DNA from: Ophioceras dolichostomum
Lineage: Eukaryota > Ascomycota > Sordariomycetes > Magnaporthales > Ophioceraceae
Direction: 5' to 3'
Assembly (NCBI GenBank): GCA_003049485.1
Contig: PYST01000027.1
Span: 1 to 64,000 of the forward strand
Length of the DNA stretch: 64,000 nucleotides
The notes beneath the pieces are model-generated. The model searched no databases and was not told the origin of the DNA. It saw only the letters and a list, made by a program, of their open reading frames with translations. Each line of letters starts with the position of its first letter. Position 1 is the stretch's first letter. The position numbers and the translations under genes are program-made. Shown piece after piece: positions 13,855-25,532 of this stretch.

Positions 13855-15702
13855 ATGACTCCCCACGGGCAGAGTCCCCCAATGGGTCCCACCTGGCGAG
13901 GCAGGGTTTCCACTACTCTCGATGCGCTTATGCTCTTCGAGGCGTGCCTCCAAGGCGTCCTCACCCACGTCCCCAGAAGGCCGCATGACAGGGAGCGAGA
14001 CGGTCTCGTCAAGAGTGGATGCGTCGTCATTTACGAGGAGCACTCGTCCGGGATCAAGCGATGGACCGACGGGTTCAACTGGAGCCCCAGCAGAATACTG
14101 GGTAATTTCCTGATCTACCGTGAGCTCGAATGTGCGTTCCCGCCCGGAGAGAAGAAGCGGGCACGCAAGCCCAAGAAGAGTGGCAATGGTCCTTCTAAGA
14201 CTGCAGAGAGCGCCAGGGCGGCCGCCGTTGCTGGAGGCGGTGGAAGCAACGGACTCCACGAGAATGACACAACAACGGAACGCTCCCTCATCGGCTCGCT
14301 TGTCGATTCCTACCCTTTCAAAGAGGATGGCTTGGTGAAGAAGACTATCAGCGTCACCTGGCAGGGAGTCACACATCACCTCGTCTCATATTACACGGTC
14401 CAAGACGTCCTGCTAGGCAAGCTTATATGTCCGGGAGAGCACGAAGCGCTCAAGACGATCGTCCCACGTCCAGAATTGTTCAACCAGCAAAGCTTCCGAA
14501 ATCCGGTTACCGACCAAGACCCAAAGAGTTTTGCTGCATCGCTGTCCAGCCAGCACGCGATGGTCTTCGATGGGCATCAGCTCCACCATACAGGCATGAT
14601 GCTCTCTGCCCCGCCCCCAGGCCCCGGCCGGCCCCTGTCGATGGCCCCCGGCCAGCCATTTCCTTATCCCATGCCGGGACAGGCGTCGATGCATTTCTCA
14701 AATGGCCATTACGACACGCATTCGCATGCCGCACCAATCGGCTACCACAGCTCCTACGACCCCATTATGTCGGCACATCTCGCGCAACGTCAACATCATC
14801 AACAGCATCAGCAACTATCCCATCGCGGAATGCTGGGCGTTCCCACCACCGGCGCCGAATTCCATCACGGTCCGGCACAGACGGCCTTAGCACAGACGGC
14901 CTTAGCACAGCCTCAGGTCCCGGCCCAGCAGCCCCGGCGCGCCTCGCACGCACCCATAGCCACCGGCTACGAAGGCCATAACATCATACCCGCGGATGGA
15001 CTGCCAAATCAGCCTAGGATTATGCCCTCGGACTCGAGTCTCGAGGCAGACCCGTATTACAACCCATCGATCCCTGTGTCTGGGCCCGGTGGTGATGCTG
15101 ACCACAACAACGTCATGTCGATGTTGAGCAATGGCATTGGCGGAGGAGAACCTGGATCCCGAGACCATGGGCTGGATTTGGCCGGCCAATGGAGCGGCGC
15201 GGGATCTTACGGTACGTTGCACGGTCACATCCATTCGCCTTTCCGTCAGCCCACCAGCCGCACCTGGCTGTGAAGAGCGCACTGGAAGATGTGTGAGCTC
15301 TTGCTCGTTCGGGTGGGGAAGAGTAACTGACGAAACGAGTGACATACAGAGCACAAGCCAAACCACGACAACGTCTCGCCGGCAGAACACTACGAGCACC
15401 AGCCTAGAATGCAGCACGCATCGATGTACGAGGAGCACAAGCCGGGCTCTGAGGGCATGGCCTCGTCAGAAACTTACGCGCGCCAGTCAGGCATGCACCA
15501 GGACGAGGTGCAGCATGCCGCAATGTTCGATCCGAGCTACCCCCATCCCGGTCTCCACAGCAACGGAGGTTTTATAGAGGGCGAGATCCACGACGGCCAC
15601 GGCATGGAGCACATCGACGACCATCTCAAGCAGGAGCCCGACCTTCACGCTGGCGGCCACCATGGCTTGCCCCCCATGTCCCACCAGCACCAGCAGCATT
15701 AG
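13855..15702 (+). CDS. WOPR-domain transcriptional regulator (Sge1/Ryp1/Wor1 clade, Gti1/Pac2 family)
   Basis: Exons 13855-15211 and 15350-15702; 569 aa if translation stops at the first stop codon. The first ~200 residues form the WOPR DNA-binding domain. Its N half contains LFEACLQG, RRPHDRER and SGIKRWTDG, then WSPSRILGNFLIYREL. A lysine-rich, low-complexity linker follows, and the C half contains YPFKEDGLVKKTISV. These match the Sge1/Ryp1 clade more closely than the Pac2 clade. Members are nuclear and control morphology, conidiation, effector genes and virulence. The rest is Gln/His/Pro-rich and probably disordered. The intron (138 bp) has a GTACGT donor and CAG acceptor, and the splice joins phase 1 to phase 1. 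The frame is open upstream of 13,855 to about 13,760 without an ATG, so an upstream coding exon cannot be excluded. The stop is followed in frame by more coding-like sequence (see the next entry). Confidence 0.92.
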
Positions 15703-16113
15703 CAGCAGCCTGCTGATGCTGATGATGTTGGGAAGCCGATCGACCCCGAGATCGACCCCGAGATCGGGCATGAGGGGATGATGTGCGTGGAGGATTTCGG
15801 GCAAACTCGTAACCACGAATTGAGCATCCCACAATCGGTCGATGCATGGCTACGGGCTCTGCCTGACGAGATCGAGACCGCCAAGGTCATGGTCCCGACG
15901 GCGGACACGGCTGATACCGCCGACCTCTTCATCACGTACATCCCCCCAGATATCGATTGGACCACCACCACCACCGGAGAAGTGTTAAGTGAACAGATGA
16001 GACAGATTATACCCCCTCCTTCCCAGCCGTCCTCTCGGGGAAGGAAGCGGAGGCGCCTGGATTGGGAAATGAACGACGTTCCCATTCCCTTTGAGAAGTC
16101 TGGCGTAGATTAG
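15703..16113 (+). other. In-frame coding-like extension behind the UAG of the WOPR gene
   Basis: The UAG at 15700-15702 sits in a CAG/CAC-rich stretch (read ...Q-Q-H-stop-Q-Q...). Behind it the same frame stays open for 136 codons to a stop at 16111-16113. The reading is not low complexity: an acidic IDPEIDPEIG repeat, then SVDAWLRALPDEIE, then YIPPDIDW, and near the end a basic cluster RGRKRRRLDW that resembles a nuclear localisation signal. I found no good intron that would remove the UAG: candidate donors (GTGCAG, GTCTCC) are poor and there is no branch site or pyrimidine tract. Explanations are translational readthrough, a CAG-to-TAG nonsense change in a Gln tract, or an assembly error. 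With the extension the protein would be about 706 aa. Confidence 0.55.
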
Positions 16114-17406
16114 ATCCTCTTTGGGGTGTGAGGACATAATTATTCCTTCGTTTTTTATTTCCTTTGTTTGTTATTGCTTAGCTGCTCTTGTTTTTCTTTG
16201 GGACTTTTTTGCTTCTGCGCTCACACATAATGGCTGGCGGAGGATCAGATGGGCGGGACGATGAATTGAGCACGGGTGAAGGGATGCATTTTCCAACTGT
16301 GCAGTCACGATATTCAGAGCTCTTCATGGACCGCTGTCTTGTCTTCGGCTTTTTTCGGCTTTCAGTTCTGCTTTAATCCCCATTTCCTCTGCATTCGCTC
16401 TTTTCTTTCCCTTTGTTTTTTTTTCCCTTTGTTGTGTGTTTTCTTTTTGGTTTTTTGGGTCTATTGGGAGGAGTTTGTCGGCAGTTCAGGATACTCGCAA
16501 AGGTCTCTGGGAATGCGATACACCGAATCGCTACGACAGTATGATAATTACGGCTGGCAAAAAAGGCGTCACATTCAAGTAGGCCTGGAGGAGTTTTTGG
16601 ATGGAATCATGTCTTCGTTGTTGTATTTTTTCCCTTTGTTTTTACTGCTCTTGTAAACAATACTCCCACTTTCGTTCCTTTCTCTTCTGCTTTCCCCCGG
16701 AGTTTTTTTTTTATTCTCTTCCCTCCCTCTCCGCACTCCTTCCTTCCGGCTGCGTAATCATCAGCAAGCGGGTTCAGCGAAGTCATCAATACCCCTCGGA
16801 GAGGCCCTCGGAGGGCCCTCGGAGCGGGTGGGAAGATGAAGAGAAGAAGAGTTCTCATTTCGTTGGTTTATCGAAAAAAAAAAGCGTGAACAGATAGATA
16901 GGGTTGACGACGCGGGCTCAGGCCACACACGCACTGTCAAAATAGCTGCCGTAGGGACTAGTCGCTGGTATTCAAACTATTCACAACAATATATGTTCCA
17001 AGGCTTGATGATGATGATGATGAGAGTGAGGTGTTGCTCATGCATGATATTGGGACTATCTATGCCGTACTGTCATCCTCTTGTACCCCTGAATATCTCT
17101 ACGTACACTGGTCAGGGGCTGGTGTCACAAAGCTGTCCGGATTGGGGAAGAAGCACGGGCCACCCGGACATCTCAACTCGATCTCTCGGAGCTCCACCCA
17201 AGTAAGCACAGTGCGCGTTCATGAGTCTGCGAGGAAAAAAAAACAAGACGTTTCTGTTAAGAGTCCATTCTGTGAACCTCGAATCTCGAGCTCCTCGCAA
17301 AGCTCGAAGCTGATTTTGGCGCGGTGCTCATCCGTCTTCGATCCCTCGCTGAAAAGAGGGGACACGCACACACAGAGAGAGAGAGAGGCCTCTCCGTGAG
17401 GGAGAT
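16114..17406. other. Intergenic: 3' region of the WOPR gene and upstream region of CRD1
   Basis: T-rich stretches at 16,130-16,480 and 16,600-16,720 look like a 3' untranslated region. I see no gene here. The short frames are composed of F/S/C/L-rich artefacts of the T-rich strand. Confidence 0.6.
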
Positions 17407-17732
17407 GTGGCAGAGCCGGCGCGGGGCGAGATGATGCAATCACTCGGCGGCGGCGTCGCCGTCGTCGCTCGTTCGGCTCTGCCGGGTAGCAGCCGGGCGG
17501 GGATGATGGCGATGGCGGCGACGGCACACGTAGCCGCAGCCGCCTCGCGGTGCTGCCGCTTCACGACGGCGACTCCGGTGGCGACGGCGACTCCGTCGAT
17601 AATGTTGTCGCTCGCTTGGAGCGGGAGGCAATCTAGTAGAATTGGGATAGGGATGGCTGGAGGCATGCACGTTCGGCGGCGACTTGAGCCCCTGCCAAGA
17701 CAGAGGTGGTTGTCTGCTGGTGGTGTCCGGCG
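17407..17732 (+). other. Candidate first exon of CRD1 encoding a mitochondrial presequence
   Basis: This frame, open through 18,012, reads Ala/Ser/Arg-rich and lacks acidic residues in its second half (for example MHVRRRLEPLPRQRW). That is what a matrix-targeting presequence should look like, and CRD1 needs one. A GTATGT donor at 17733 is in phase 2. It fits an acceptor ending at 18102, which joins in frame to the CRD1 core with a CTAAC branch site near 18,057. The 370-bp intron would be long for this window. A GTCAAA donor at 17788 with the acceptor at 18112 also keeps frame. I cannot choose between them, or exclude that translation starts at 18116. Confidence 0.35.
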
Positions 17733-17976
17733 GTATGTTGATAGAGGGTTTGTTACACCCCTCCCTTTTTCTTCACCACAATTCCAAGTCAAAGTCCTAC
17801 TACGAGGTAATCTTTACGGGCTTATTGGTTTTTCTTGCTCCACCTTGAGAACCTCACGGGGATATCGGTGGGGAAGAAAGACAAGAAGAAAATGGGCGCC
17901 GAGAGATGTTCTGAAATATGCCCGGCCGCACCTGCATGCGGACGGACCTGACCGGACTTGGACACTGTCTGTTTGG

Positions 17977-17997
17977 CTGTCTGTCTGTCTGTCTGTC
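17977..17997 (+). repeat. CTGT tetranucleotide repeat
   Basis: Five CTGT units upstream of the CRD1 core, inside the proposed first intron. Confidence 0.8.
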
Positions 17998-18115
17998 AGA
18001 CCGATGTCGTAAGACCTAGGTAGACATCACAGACATCACTTACACAAGCGATCTCACTAACTCGGGTTTTACCTTGCTGGTCCTTTGCGCCGCACGATAA
18101 AGAACGCAACAGCAA

Positions 18116-19465
18116 ATGCAGACAAAGCAGACGCAACAACCGTCCGTGTCAAGGCAAGGGGACGAGAAAGCAGCACAAGATGGCGACGCTACGTCGTCGT
18201 CGTCATCAACAACACCACCACTACTATCAGACCAAGCTGCACCTGCACCACCCCCCCAGTCCGCGTCCTTCTCTTCCTCCTCTTCGTCTCTCCTCGCGCG
18301 AGAGAACGTCTACACGCTGCCCAACCTGCTGACGGCCTCGCGTCTGGTGATGGCGCCGTTCGTGGGCTACTGCATCGTGCACGACATGCACGCCTGGTCG
18401 CTCGCGCTGTTCGCCTGGGCGGGCGTCTCCGATCTGCTAGACGGCTGGATCGCCCGCCGCTGGAACCTGGGCACCGTCGTCGGCACCGTGATCGACCCGA
18501 TGGCCGACAAGACGCTCATGCTGGTGCTGACTGCAAGCCTGGCTGTTAAGGGGGCGCTGCCACGTAAGTTTTCTGTCGTTGTTGTTGGTGTTGTTGTCTG
18601 ATGAGTTTACCTATGGTACACACTCCCTCTCTCGCGTGGTAGCGTTGGTTTGTACATGCCTTCTGCGGCCATCGGACAGACCCTTCCCTTCCTTTGCACA
18701 CGCCTTGGCCTCTTCATCGGTCGTCTTGGCCGTGCTTGCTATCTCCCCCTGGCCGCGTCTGCGTGCAGCCGGCTAGCACCCACACCTCTATACGCACCTC
18801 ATCCCCTCCCTCTAGTCCTGCCTACCTGCTTCTGCGTCTCTTCCCTTGCGCACGAACACAAACGTCTGCCATACACCAACGCTGGGCCGAAAACCCAATT
18901 CCGGTCGACCGAATTCTGACCCATGCTAAAAATAAACAAAACAATACAATAAAAAACAGTCTGGCTCGTTGCCCTCATCATCGGCCGCGACGTCGGCCTC
19001 GGCATCGCCGCCATCTACTACCGCTGGATCTCGCTGCCCCCTCCCAAGACGTTCACGAGGTACTGGGACTTCTCGCTGCCGTCCGCCGAGGTGCGCCCGA
19101 CCACCATCAGCAAGTACAACACGTTCCTGCAGCTGGTCCTGATGGGCTTGACCATCACTGCACCGGTGGTTCCGTTGGATCTAGGTGGGCCCTTGACTGT
19201 GCTGCAGTGAGTCACGATTTTGCCTCCCTCCCTCCCTCCCTCCCTCCCTCCCTCCTAATACCTCACTTTCTCTTCTTTTCTGTTCCAACGTGACCGACCG
19301 TACACGCAGTCCCACTGGGTAGGTGAGATAGCTCGCTAATGGTGAAATTGTCTCCTCACGTAAAGATATGTGGTGGCGGCAACGACGGTCTGGAGCGGCG
19401 CCAGCTACGTCTTCAGCAAGGATGCCGTCAAGATCCTCTCGCAGGAGTCGAAGAGGCTGAAGTGA
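18116..19465 (+). CDS. CRD1: Cardiolipin synthase (CDP-alcohol phosphatidyltransferase)
   Basis: Exons 18116-18563, 18960-19206 and 19366-19465. It joins CDP-diacylglycerol and phosphatidylglycerol into cardiolipin in the inner mitochondrial membrane. The family signature DxxDGxxAR-x8-G-x3-D-x3-D is complete: DLLDGWIARR, then GTVVGTVIDPMADK. Upstream is YTLPNLLTASR. The second exon reads IYYRWISLPPPKTF and YWDFSLPSAEVRPTTISKYN, both typical of fungal and animal cardiolipin synthases, and the last exon reads YVVAATTVWSGASYVFSKDA. Splice phases agree at both internal introns (396 and 159 bp); the first is unusually long. The Met at 18116 begins a Ser/Gln/Pro-rich stretch that is a poor presequence, so a 5' exon upstream is likely (see the entry at 17407). 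Confidence 0.93.
19223..19255 (+). repeat. CCCT tetranucleotide microsatellite in a CRD1 intron
   Basis: About eight CCCT units in the pyrimidine-rich part of the second internal intron of CRD1. Confidence 0.9.
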
Positions 19466-20033
19466 CCATAAGACACGAGGCTAGCCGTTGAGAAGAGAAG
19501 AGACCCCACCCTCTAATGCCTAAGGGAGAGAAAGTGACTTCACCCTAGTGGACGCGTGCAAGCTGCTCCTAAACCTCAGCGAGACCTTCGCCCCATCAAG
19601 GCATCTGCAGAGTTCAGGAAATGGCCGCGTTTGTGCAAGGTGGCATCTAGAACTGCGAAAAGTATGTCTTCCACACAGCAAGATGTACTCTCGTTACTGC
19701 TCATCATGCATGTATCTAGTACGAAATGCGGTGGCAAAAAGGGGGGTCGTGAGGAGAAAGGATAAGAATACATTTCCCCTCGTATGTATATTACGTTACA
19801 TGTACAGTATTCCAAGGTACCTCTTTGGTCTCCTCCACATGAAGATTTTCACGACGCTCGTCATCTAAGTATTCTAGCCCACTTAAAAAAAAGGCCCGAG
19901 TTGTGTCCATGCATCTTTCAGTAACGTCCTCACCATAAATATCACCAAATTGTACAATGGCGTCACCAAAATGAATCGTCAACTCATCGCGGCGTCGGCC
20001 CTCCCAGGTCAGCCATCTATCCATCCACCCACC
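19466..20033. other. Convergent intergenic region, CRD1 / MTO1
   Basis: 3' ends of two convergent genes face each other here. I see no gene. Confidence 0.6.
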
Positions 20034-22239
20034 TCACATCGTCACAGCAACACGTGCCTCATCATCACCTGGCGTCGCGTCTGACGGCGGCGGCACATAC
20101 GCAGACCGCGCCACTCGCCCCCGCCCGCGGACATACATCAGCAGCCTCATCGCGCCCGCGGGCGTCACGCCCTCCATACGCTTCGCCTGCCCCAGCGTCT
20201 CAGGCCTCGTCACCTCCAGCGCCTGCCTCTCCGCGATGGCCAGCCCCGGTATGGCCCCGTAATCCAGGTCCGGCGGCAGCTCCAGGCCGTCGTCCCTCGC
20301 GACGCGCGCCTGGTTGCCCCGCTCGAGCTCCAGGTACGGCTCGTACGCGGCCTCGACGTTGACCCTCTCGCGCGCGCGGCGCGAGAACTGCCGCACCTCT
20401 GGCACGCGGTCGGCGAGGTCGTCGACGGTGAGCCCCCTCCGCAGCAGCTCGAGCCCGCCGATGGGCTTGTAGCTGGGCCGCACGCTGAAGCCGTCGCGCG
20501 CCCATCCCTCGCTGCCCTGCGACACCGCCCTGAGCAGGCTCGTCAGCGCCGCGACCTCGTCGCGCTCGGCCTCGAATGCGGACCAGCGCGCGTCGCCCAC
20601 GGCGCCCCAGCCGCGGCCCAGCGCCGTCAGCCGCGCGGCGGCGTTGTCGGCGCGAGTGGACATGCGGAACTCGGAGCGCGAGGTGAACATGCGGTAGGGC
20701 TCCGACACGCCCTTGGTGATGAGGTCGTCGATCATGATGCCGATGTAGCCGTCCGCGCGGGACAGCATGGCGGGCGCCAGCCCCTTGCTCGCGCGTCCGG
20801 CGTTGATGCCCGCCAGGACGCCCTGCCCCGCGGCCTCCTCGTAGCCCGTGGTGCCGTTGATCTGTCCCGCCAGGAAGAGGCCGCGGATCTGCTTCGTCTC
20901 GAGCGAGGCGCGCAGGGAGCGCGGGTCGACGTAGTCGTACTCGACGCCGTAGCCCGCCTGAAGCATCGTGACGCGCTCGAGGCCCCTTATCGTGCGCAGG
21001 AGCTCCAGCTGCGCCGACGCGGGGATGGTCATGGACAGGCCGTTCGGGTAGACGATGTCCGAGTCGAACCCCTCGGGCTCGAGCCAGACCATGTGGCGGT
21101 CGCGGTGGCTGAAGCGGACGACCTTGGCCTCGAGGCTGGGGCAGTAGCGCGGGCCCTTCACCGTCTCGCGGATGTGGATCGTCTTGTCCAGGTTGGCGCG
21201 CACGACGGCGTGCGACGCCTGGTTGGTGTAGGTCGAGTGGCAGAGCAGCTGCTCGCCGGCGGGGACGGCGACGGCATCGTTCAGGAAGCTGAACGGCATC
21301 GGCGGGTCGTCGCCGAGCTGCTCCTCCAGCACGCCGAAATCGATGCTGTCCCGCGCGAGCCGCGGGGGGGTGCCGGTCTTGAGCCGGCCGAGCCGGAAGC
21401 CCGCGCTCTTCAGGGACTTGCTCAGCCCGAACGTGGCCGCCTCTCCGATGCGGCCGGCCGGGTGACACTCGAGCCCAATGTGGATCTCTCCGCCGAGGAA
21501 AGTGCCCGTCGTGATGACCACCTGGCTGGTCGTGATCTCCTCGCCCGACTCTAACCGGACGCCAGTGATCCTTGCTCTGTGATCATCGCTATCGGCGCTC
21601 TCGGCGGCCGGGGCCGGGGCCGTGACTATGTCGGCTACGCTGCCCAGCACGACCTCCAGTCCGGGGTACGACGTCAACTCCTCCCTCATGTGCCGCTTGT
21701 ACAGCCCGCGATCGATCTGGGCGCGGGGGCCCCAGACGGCGGGGCCTTTGCTCCTGTTCAGCACCTTGAACTGCACACCGGCCTTGTCGACGATGCGGCC
21801 GGCGAGGCCGTCCAGCGCGTCGATCTCGCGGAGTATGGTGCCCTTGCCGATGCCGCCGAAGCTCGGGTTGCATGAGCAGGTCCCCAGGTTGTCGAGCTTG
21901 GGCGTCACCAGCGCCGTCCTCGCGCCTGTTCGGGCTGCCGCGGCGCAGGCCTCCGCTCCGGCGTGGCCGCCGCCGATGACCACGACATCGAAGTTCCTGT
22001 AGCGTTCTCGCCTGTGTCAATGATGCATGTTTCTAGCAGCCAAAATCAATGGAGTTGTCATAGCTGTATTTGGGGGTTTGTCGCTTCACACACACACACC
22101 TTCCACCGGTCTGTCCCTGTCCGCTGCTGACCGTTGCAAATGTCCTATTCCTTCTCCTCCCTGCCCGTAGACAACTCCAACTCCCTGCCAGAGCGCGTGC
22201 CGGCCTCCCCGGGCCAGATGCAATGTGCAGCTTAAGCAT
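20034..22239 (-). CDS. MTO1: Mitochondrial tRNA uridine-34 5-carboxymethylaminomethyl modification enzyme (MnmG/GidA family)
   Basis: Exons (complement) 22100-22239 and 20034-21996; 700 aa. FAD-dependent partner of MSS1/GTPBP3 that modifies the wobble uridine of mitochondrial tRNAs. Exon 1 encodes an Arg/Ser/Ala-rich presequence (RAGRRRNRTFATVSS). The splice (103-bp intron, GTGTGT donor) gives GRNFDVVVIGGGHAGAEA, the FAD-binding Rossmann motif. Then come GTCSCNPSFGGIGKG with the family's conserved cysteine, FKVLNRSKGPAVWGPRAQ, CHSTYTNQ, a GYEEAAGQGVLAGINA block and the helical C-terminal domain that contacts MSS1 and tRNA. Length fits the family. The 3' end is convergent with CRD1. Confidence 0.95.
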
Positions 22240-22937
22240 TGTCCTCGCTCCGAAAGGACATGATTCAGTGCGAGACTGAGATTGAGAAAACGGAATTGAG
22301 CCGTCACATTCGAGATGTTGAGGTGTCGTTGAATTTGCGACGCGCCAGTTTTTTTCGGGTTTATCGGTTATCGATAGGTCTGCATATTAGGGGCACACCG
22401 GGGAGTGCAAGACAACGACAACGACCTTTGCGTGGTGATGCTTCTGGTCAAAAATGAATGTGGCCTAGGATAGCTTTTATTCTAAGTGCTTGGGAGTCTT
22501 TTAGCATTTACGTCTTCACTAAAGCGTTGTCGGGCGAATCAAGGTCCTCAGCAGCGTAGGTACTCGACACTCGCCAGTCTTCCCTGAGGTGCCGCTTCTG
22601 CTGCATCAGCCATAAGAGTTGAGCACCAAATTTGAGAAAGAAAAAGCAAAAGCAAAAGCGGATCAAAACTTGCCGTGATAAGGACTTTATTCATGAGCGA
22701 CATTGATTGGGTGTGAGGGTGTGAGGGGCGAGGGATGGCGGCTCTCTTCCCACGTGCTTGCGTAACATGTGACAATATTCTTTGAGCCATCCAGAACTCC
22801 AGTAACAAACAAGGTGCATCAGCCGACCTACACCTTCACGGAAATAATATCTCATCTCCCAGTAATCGTGCCATAGCACACACCCTCCAAAACTCACTTG
22901 CCTTGGCTTCCTCCCCTCCCACTTCGGCGCTTAGCTA
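22240..22937. other. Intergenic: MTO1 promoter and VPS45 3' region
   Basis: About 700 bp between two genes that both read on the minus strand. No gene seen. It should hold the MTO1 promoter (near 22,240) and the VPS45 terminator (near 22,900). Confidence 0.6.
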
Positions 22938-24866
22938 CTATCTTCGACCTACTTCCTTCCTGAGCCTTCCGGCAACAGTAGTGGGGGGCGGCTCAGGCCA
23001 AGACTGGACTGCATCCTCGACCTCCTCCAGAAAAGAAGCCGCATTATGCACGGTCGTGCCGCCCAGCACGACCCTCACCCCGGGCGACGACGCGTTGATG
23101 GTCGCCACCGTCTTGGCCTCCTCGTACGTCGCGCCTCCGATCATAAAAATCACGATGTCCTGCGGCTTGTCCCTCGTCGTGCCGCCGCCCTCCACGAAGG
23201 GGAACTGCTGGTCCCGCAGCTTGCCCTTGATCAGGTTCTGCAGCGTCGCCTCCAGGCGGGGCGAGTGCATGGTGTAGACGTTGTCGACGCCCTTGAGGCC
23301 CTTGAGCGCCTTGTTCGCGCCCGAGAAGATGCCCGAGGACTCGAACATGTCCGAGATGCCGCCCGCGGCCTGCGACTGCGGGAGCGAGTTGCGGTAGTGG
23401 AGGACCTTGGCGACGAGGTCGGCCCGCCGCGGGGAGACGCCCCCGGCGGCGGTGAGGAGGTCGACCAGCATGGGGAGCGCGTTGGATGGGTGCTTCTCGT
23501 AGCGTAGTGCATAGAGTGCTACTAATCCAACTTTGCTCTCCGTGGTGACGGATGGGTGTTGGATGAGCTTTTGGACATTCTGTGATCCAGCAAAAAAAAT
23601 AAAAAATAGAGAGAAGTGTCAGTTTTTGTCCTCTGAAGACAGTCTGATATCTGATGTGGCGCTGGCACAAGAGATCCCAAATTTTATATCAGCTTTCGGG
23701 GACTCTATTCTCCTCACCTTCAGATCCGTAGAATGATTGTCGTTGCAAGCGAGGCTCTGCTCACACTCGCTGACCTCAAGCAGGTTCTCCTCGCCGACTC
23801 GCCTGCTCAGTTCTGAAATGAGGTGGACGTGCTTGCTCACATTGCCCGACAGCTTGCGGAACTCCGGGTACTCCTCTACGAAACGCTTCATGTCCTCGAT
23901 CGTCTCGATATTGTCGTTGTTCTTGTGCTTGGCCTGGAACTGCTCGACGTAGTCCTTGACGTTGGAGCCCAGATCGCCAAAGTTGAAAAACATGTTCTTC
24001 TTGAAGAATGGGTCCTGGTCCTGCGCGAGCACCACCTCCTTCAGCTCCTTGCTGATGTTCGGCACGCCGCCGAGATCGACGCGCCCGTTGCGGATACCGA
24101 GCAGCTGGTGCACCATGGCTTGGTAGGTCCACTGCGAGAGCAACGGCGTGACGGGGTCGTCGCGACGGTCTAGGATCATCAAGATGGGCGGCGTGTCGAC
24201 CTTGCGGAAGTCGAACAGCTGCTCCTCCTGGGTAATGTGGTAGCGCACCTCGGTGGCCAGCTTCTTGGACATCAGGCTGTTCTTCTGGTAGCGGATCAGC
24301 GGCTTCTTTTTGAGCGCCAGGAGCACGGCGAGCACCCCCTCCGTCGCGCGCTGGAGGGAGTCCGGGCTCCACATGTCCGGGTTTGCGCCCGTGGGGCTCC
24401 ACACGTGGTACTGCGGCGCCGACAGGCTTAGCGAGAACAGGTCTGGGTTGATGACCACGAAGTCGGCGAAGTGCTCCTGCACCAGCTTGACAACCTCGTG
24501 GTCATCAGCCTCAGCCAGCCGCTCTAGCGACGACTTCTTGACCACGTTGCTGAAGAACAAGTAGTACTCGCCGTACTTGGGCTCCCGTAGCTCGTCGACT
24601 AGGAACTGGATCGAGTCGGGCGACGGGCGCACGAAGCAATAGCAGCGCAGGTGCCGCATCTTCTCGCGGTTGGCGTTGTCGAGCCGGTCCGTGAGATAGA
24701 CCTCGTGGTTGAGCAGGGTTGATTGTGTTGCCGCCGTCGAGAGTATGGGCACTGTGTCCCGGTCTAGCAGCAGGATCTTCATCTTGGCCGACTGCGTGCC
24801 CGTGACGCTGTCGCCTGTGGAGATCATCTTTGAGATGTAGCCGTTGACGGCTTGTACGACGTCCAT
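22938..24866 (-). CDS. VPS45: Sec1/Munc18-family protein Vps45 (vacuolar/endosomal sorting)
   Basis: Exons (complement) 23718-24866 and 22938-23579; 596 aa, close to the usual ~580. SM proteins bind syntaxin-type SNAREs; Vps45 acts with Tlg2/Pep12 in Golgi-to-endosome fusion. Evidence: MDVVQAVNGYISKMI at the start, MKILLLDRDTVPILS, EVYLTDRLD, the PPILMILDRRDDPVTPLLSQ signature with WTYQAMVHQLLGI, and the C-terminal DIVIFMIGGATYEEA followed by VVLGGTTVHNAASFLEE. The intron (138 bp) has a GTGAGG donor and CAG acceptor and splits the protein in phase 0 between STDLK and NVQKLIQ. The start at 24866 matches the family; an in-frame Met 27 codons upstream is not needed. It diverges from MMM1 across 666 bp. 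Confidence 0.96.
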
Positions 24867-25532
24867 TTTGAAGGGTCTTGGCCTAAATGCAAGCCAGTGC
24901 GTCGTTGGTGTTTCCCCCTGTCCTCTTCCTCTTAGAAAAGAGCACAAGCTGTGATGGGCAAGAATTCAGGGGTTCCGAATTTCCCGGGTATGCACACAGC
25001 ATCCCGTCGTCGCCCGGTCCCACCACAGGCTCGTGATCGCTTGTCGCCGTCGTCACTCGTCACCTGCGCGGGCGGCGGTGAAGCCCTAGCGCGAGCCAAG
25101 CGCTTCTCAATCCAAAGCTTTAGATTCCGGCGGAACAATTCCAAAACTCCAGAATTTCAGCATGCAGCGGGCTGTCGTGGAGGTCTTAAGGTGTATGTCA
25201 ACTTTGACTGGCCACCTTCACACGTTGGCCATTGGCTCAAAGGGTGACGTGAGGGGGTGGTTGTGGAGGCTGATGCGGCTGACTTTCCCAGGGCGTGTCT
25301 CCATCATTCCCACCAAGTGGGCTCAGGTAGCATTCTGATAAGATAAGAACATCCCTGTTTCCGTCCTGTCATGCGAAGAGGGATGATGGAGAGGATTGGG
25401 TTGACATCACAAATCAGGAGGCGTAAACTTGTTTGCCAGGACGGGCTCTGTCGGTTGCATTCTCCTCTGCTATTCTTGAATTTTGCTGCTGATATTGATA
25501 CCTGCACCATGGTTAGGTAGCATCTTGCCGCT
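24867..25532. promoter_or_regulatory. Divergent promoter region, VPS45 / MMM1
   Basis: Shared upstream region of two divergent genes. An ATTGG (inverted CCAAT) sits near 25,226 in the middle. No gene seen. Confidence 0.5.

Noticed and set aside
15507..15702. An intron using the TAG at 15700 as acceptor, to bypass the WOPR stop
   Set aside because: A phase-0 donor exists (GTGCAG at about 15,508), but it is poor; there is no branch site or pyrimidine tract, and the removed part reads as normal coding sequence. Not excluded without RNA data.
19310..19323. Possible micro-exon inside the second internal intron of CRD1
   Set aside because: Splice-like sites flank it, but direct joining of 19206 to 19366 already gives the family-typical reading in the correct phase, and including it would break the frame.
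20200..21468. 422-codon frame on the same strand as MTO1 in another register
   Set aside because: Arg/Ala/Gly-rich shadow of the GC-rich MTO1 coding sequence; MTO1 itself is unambiguous.
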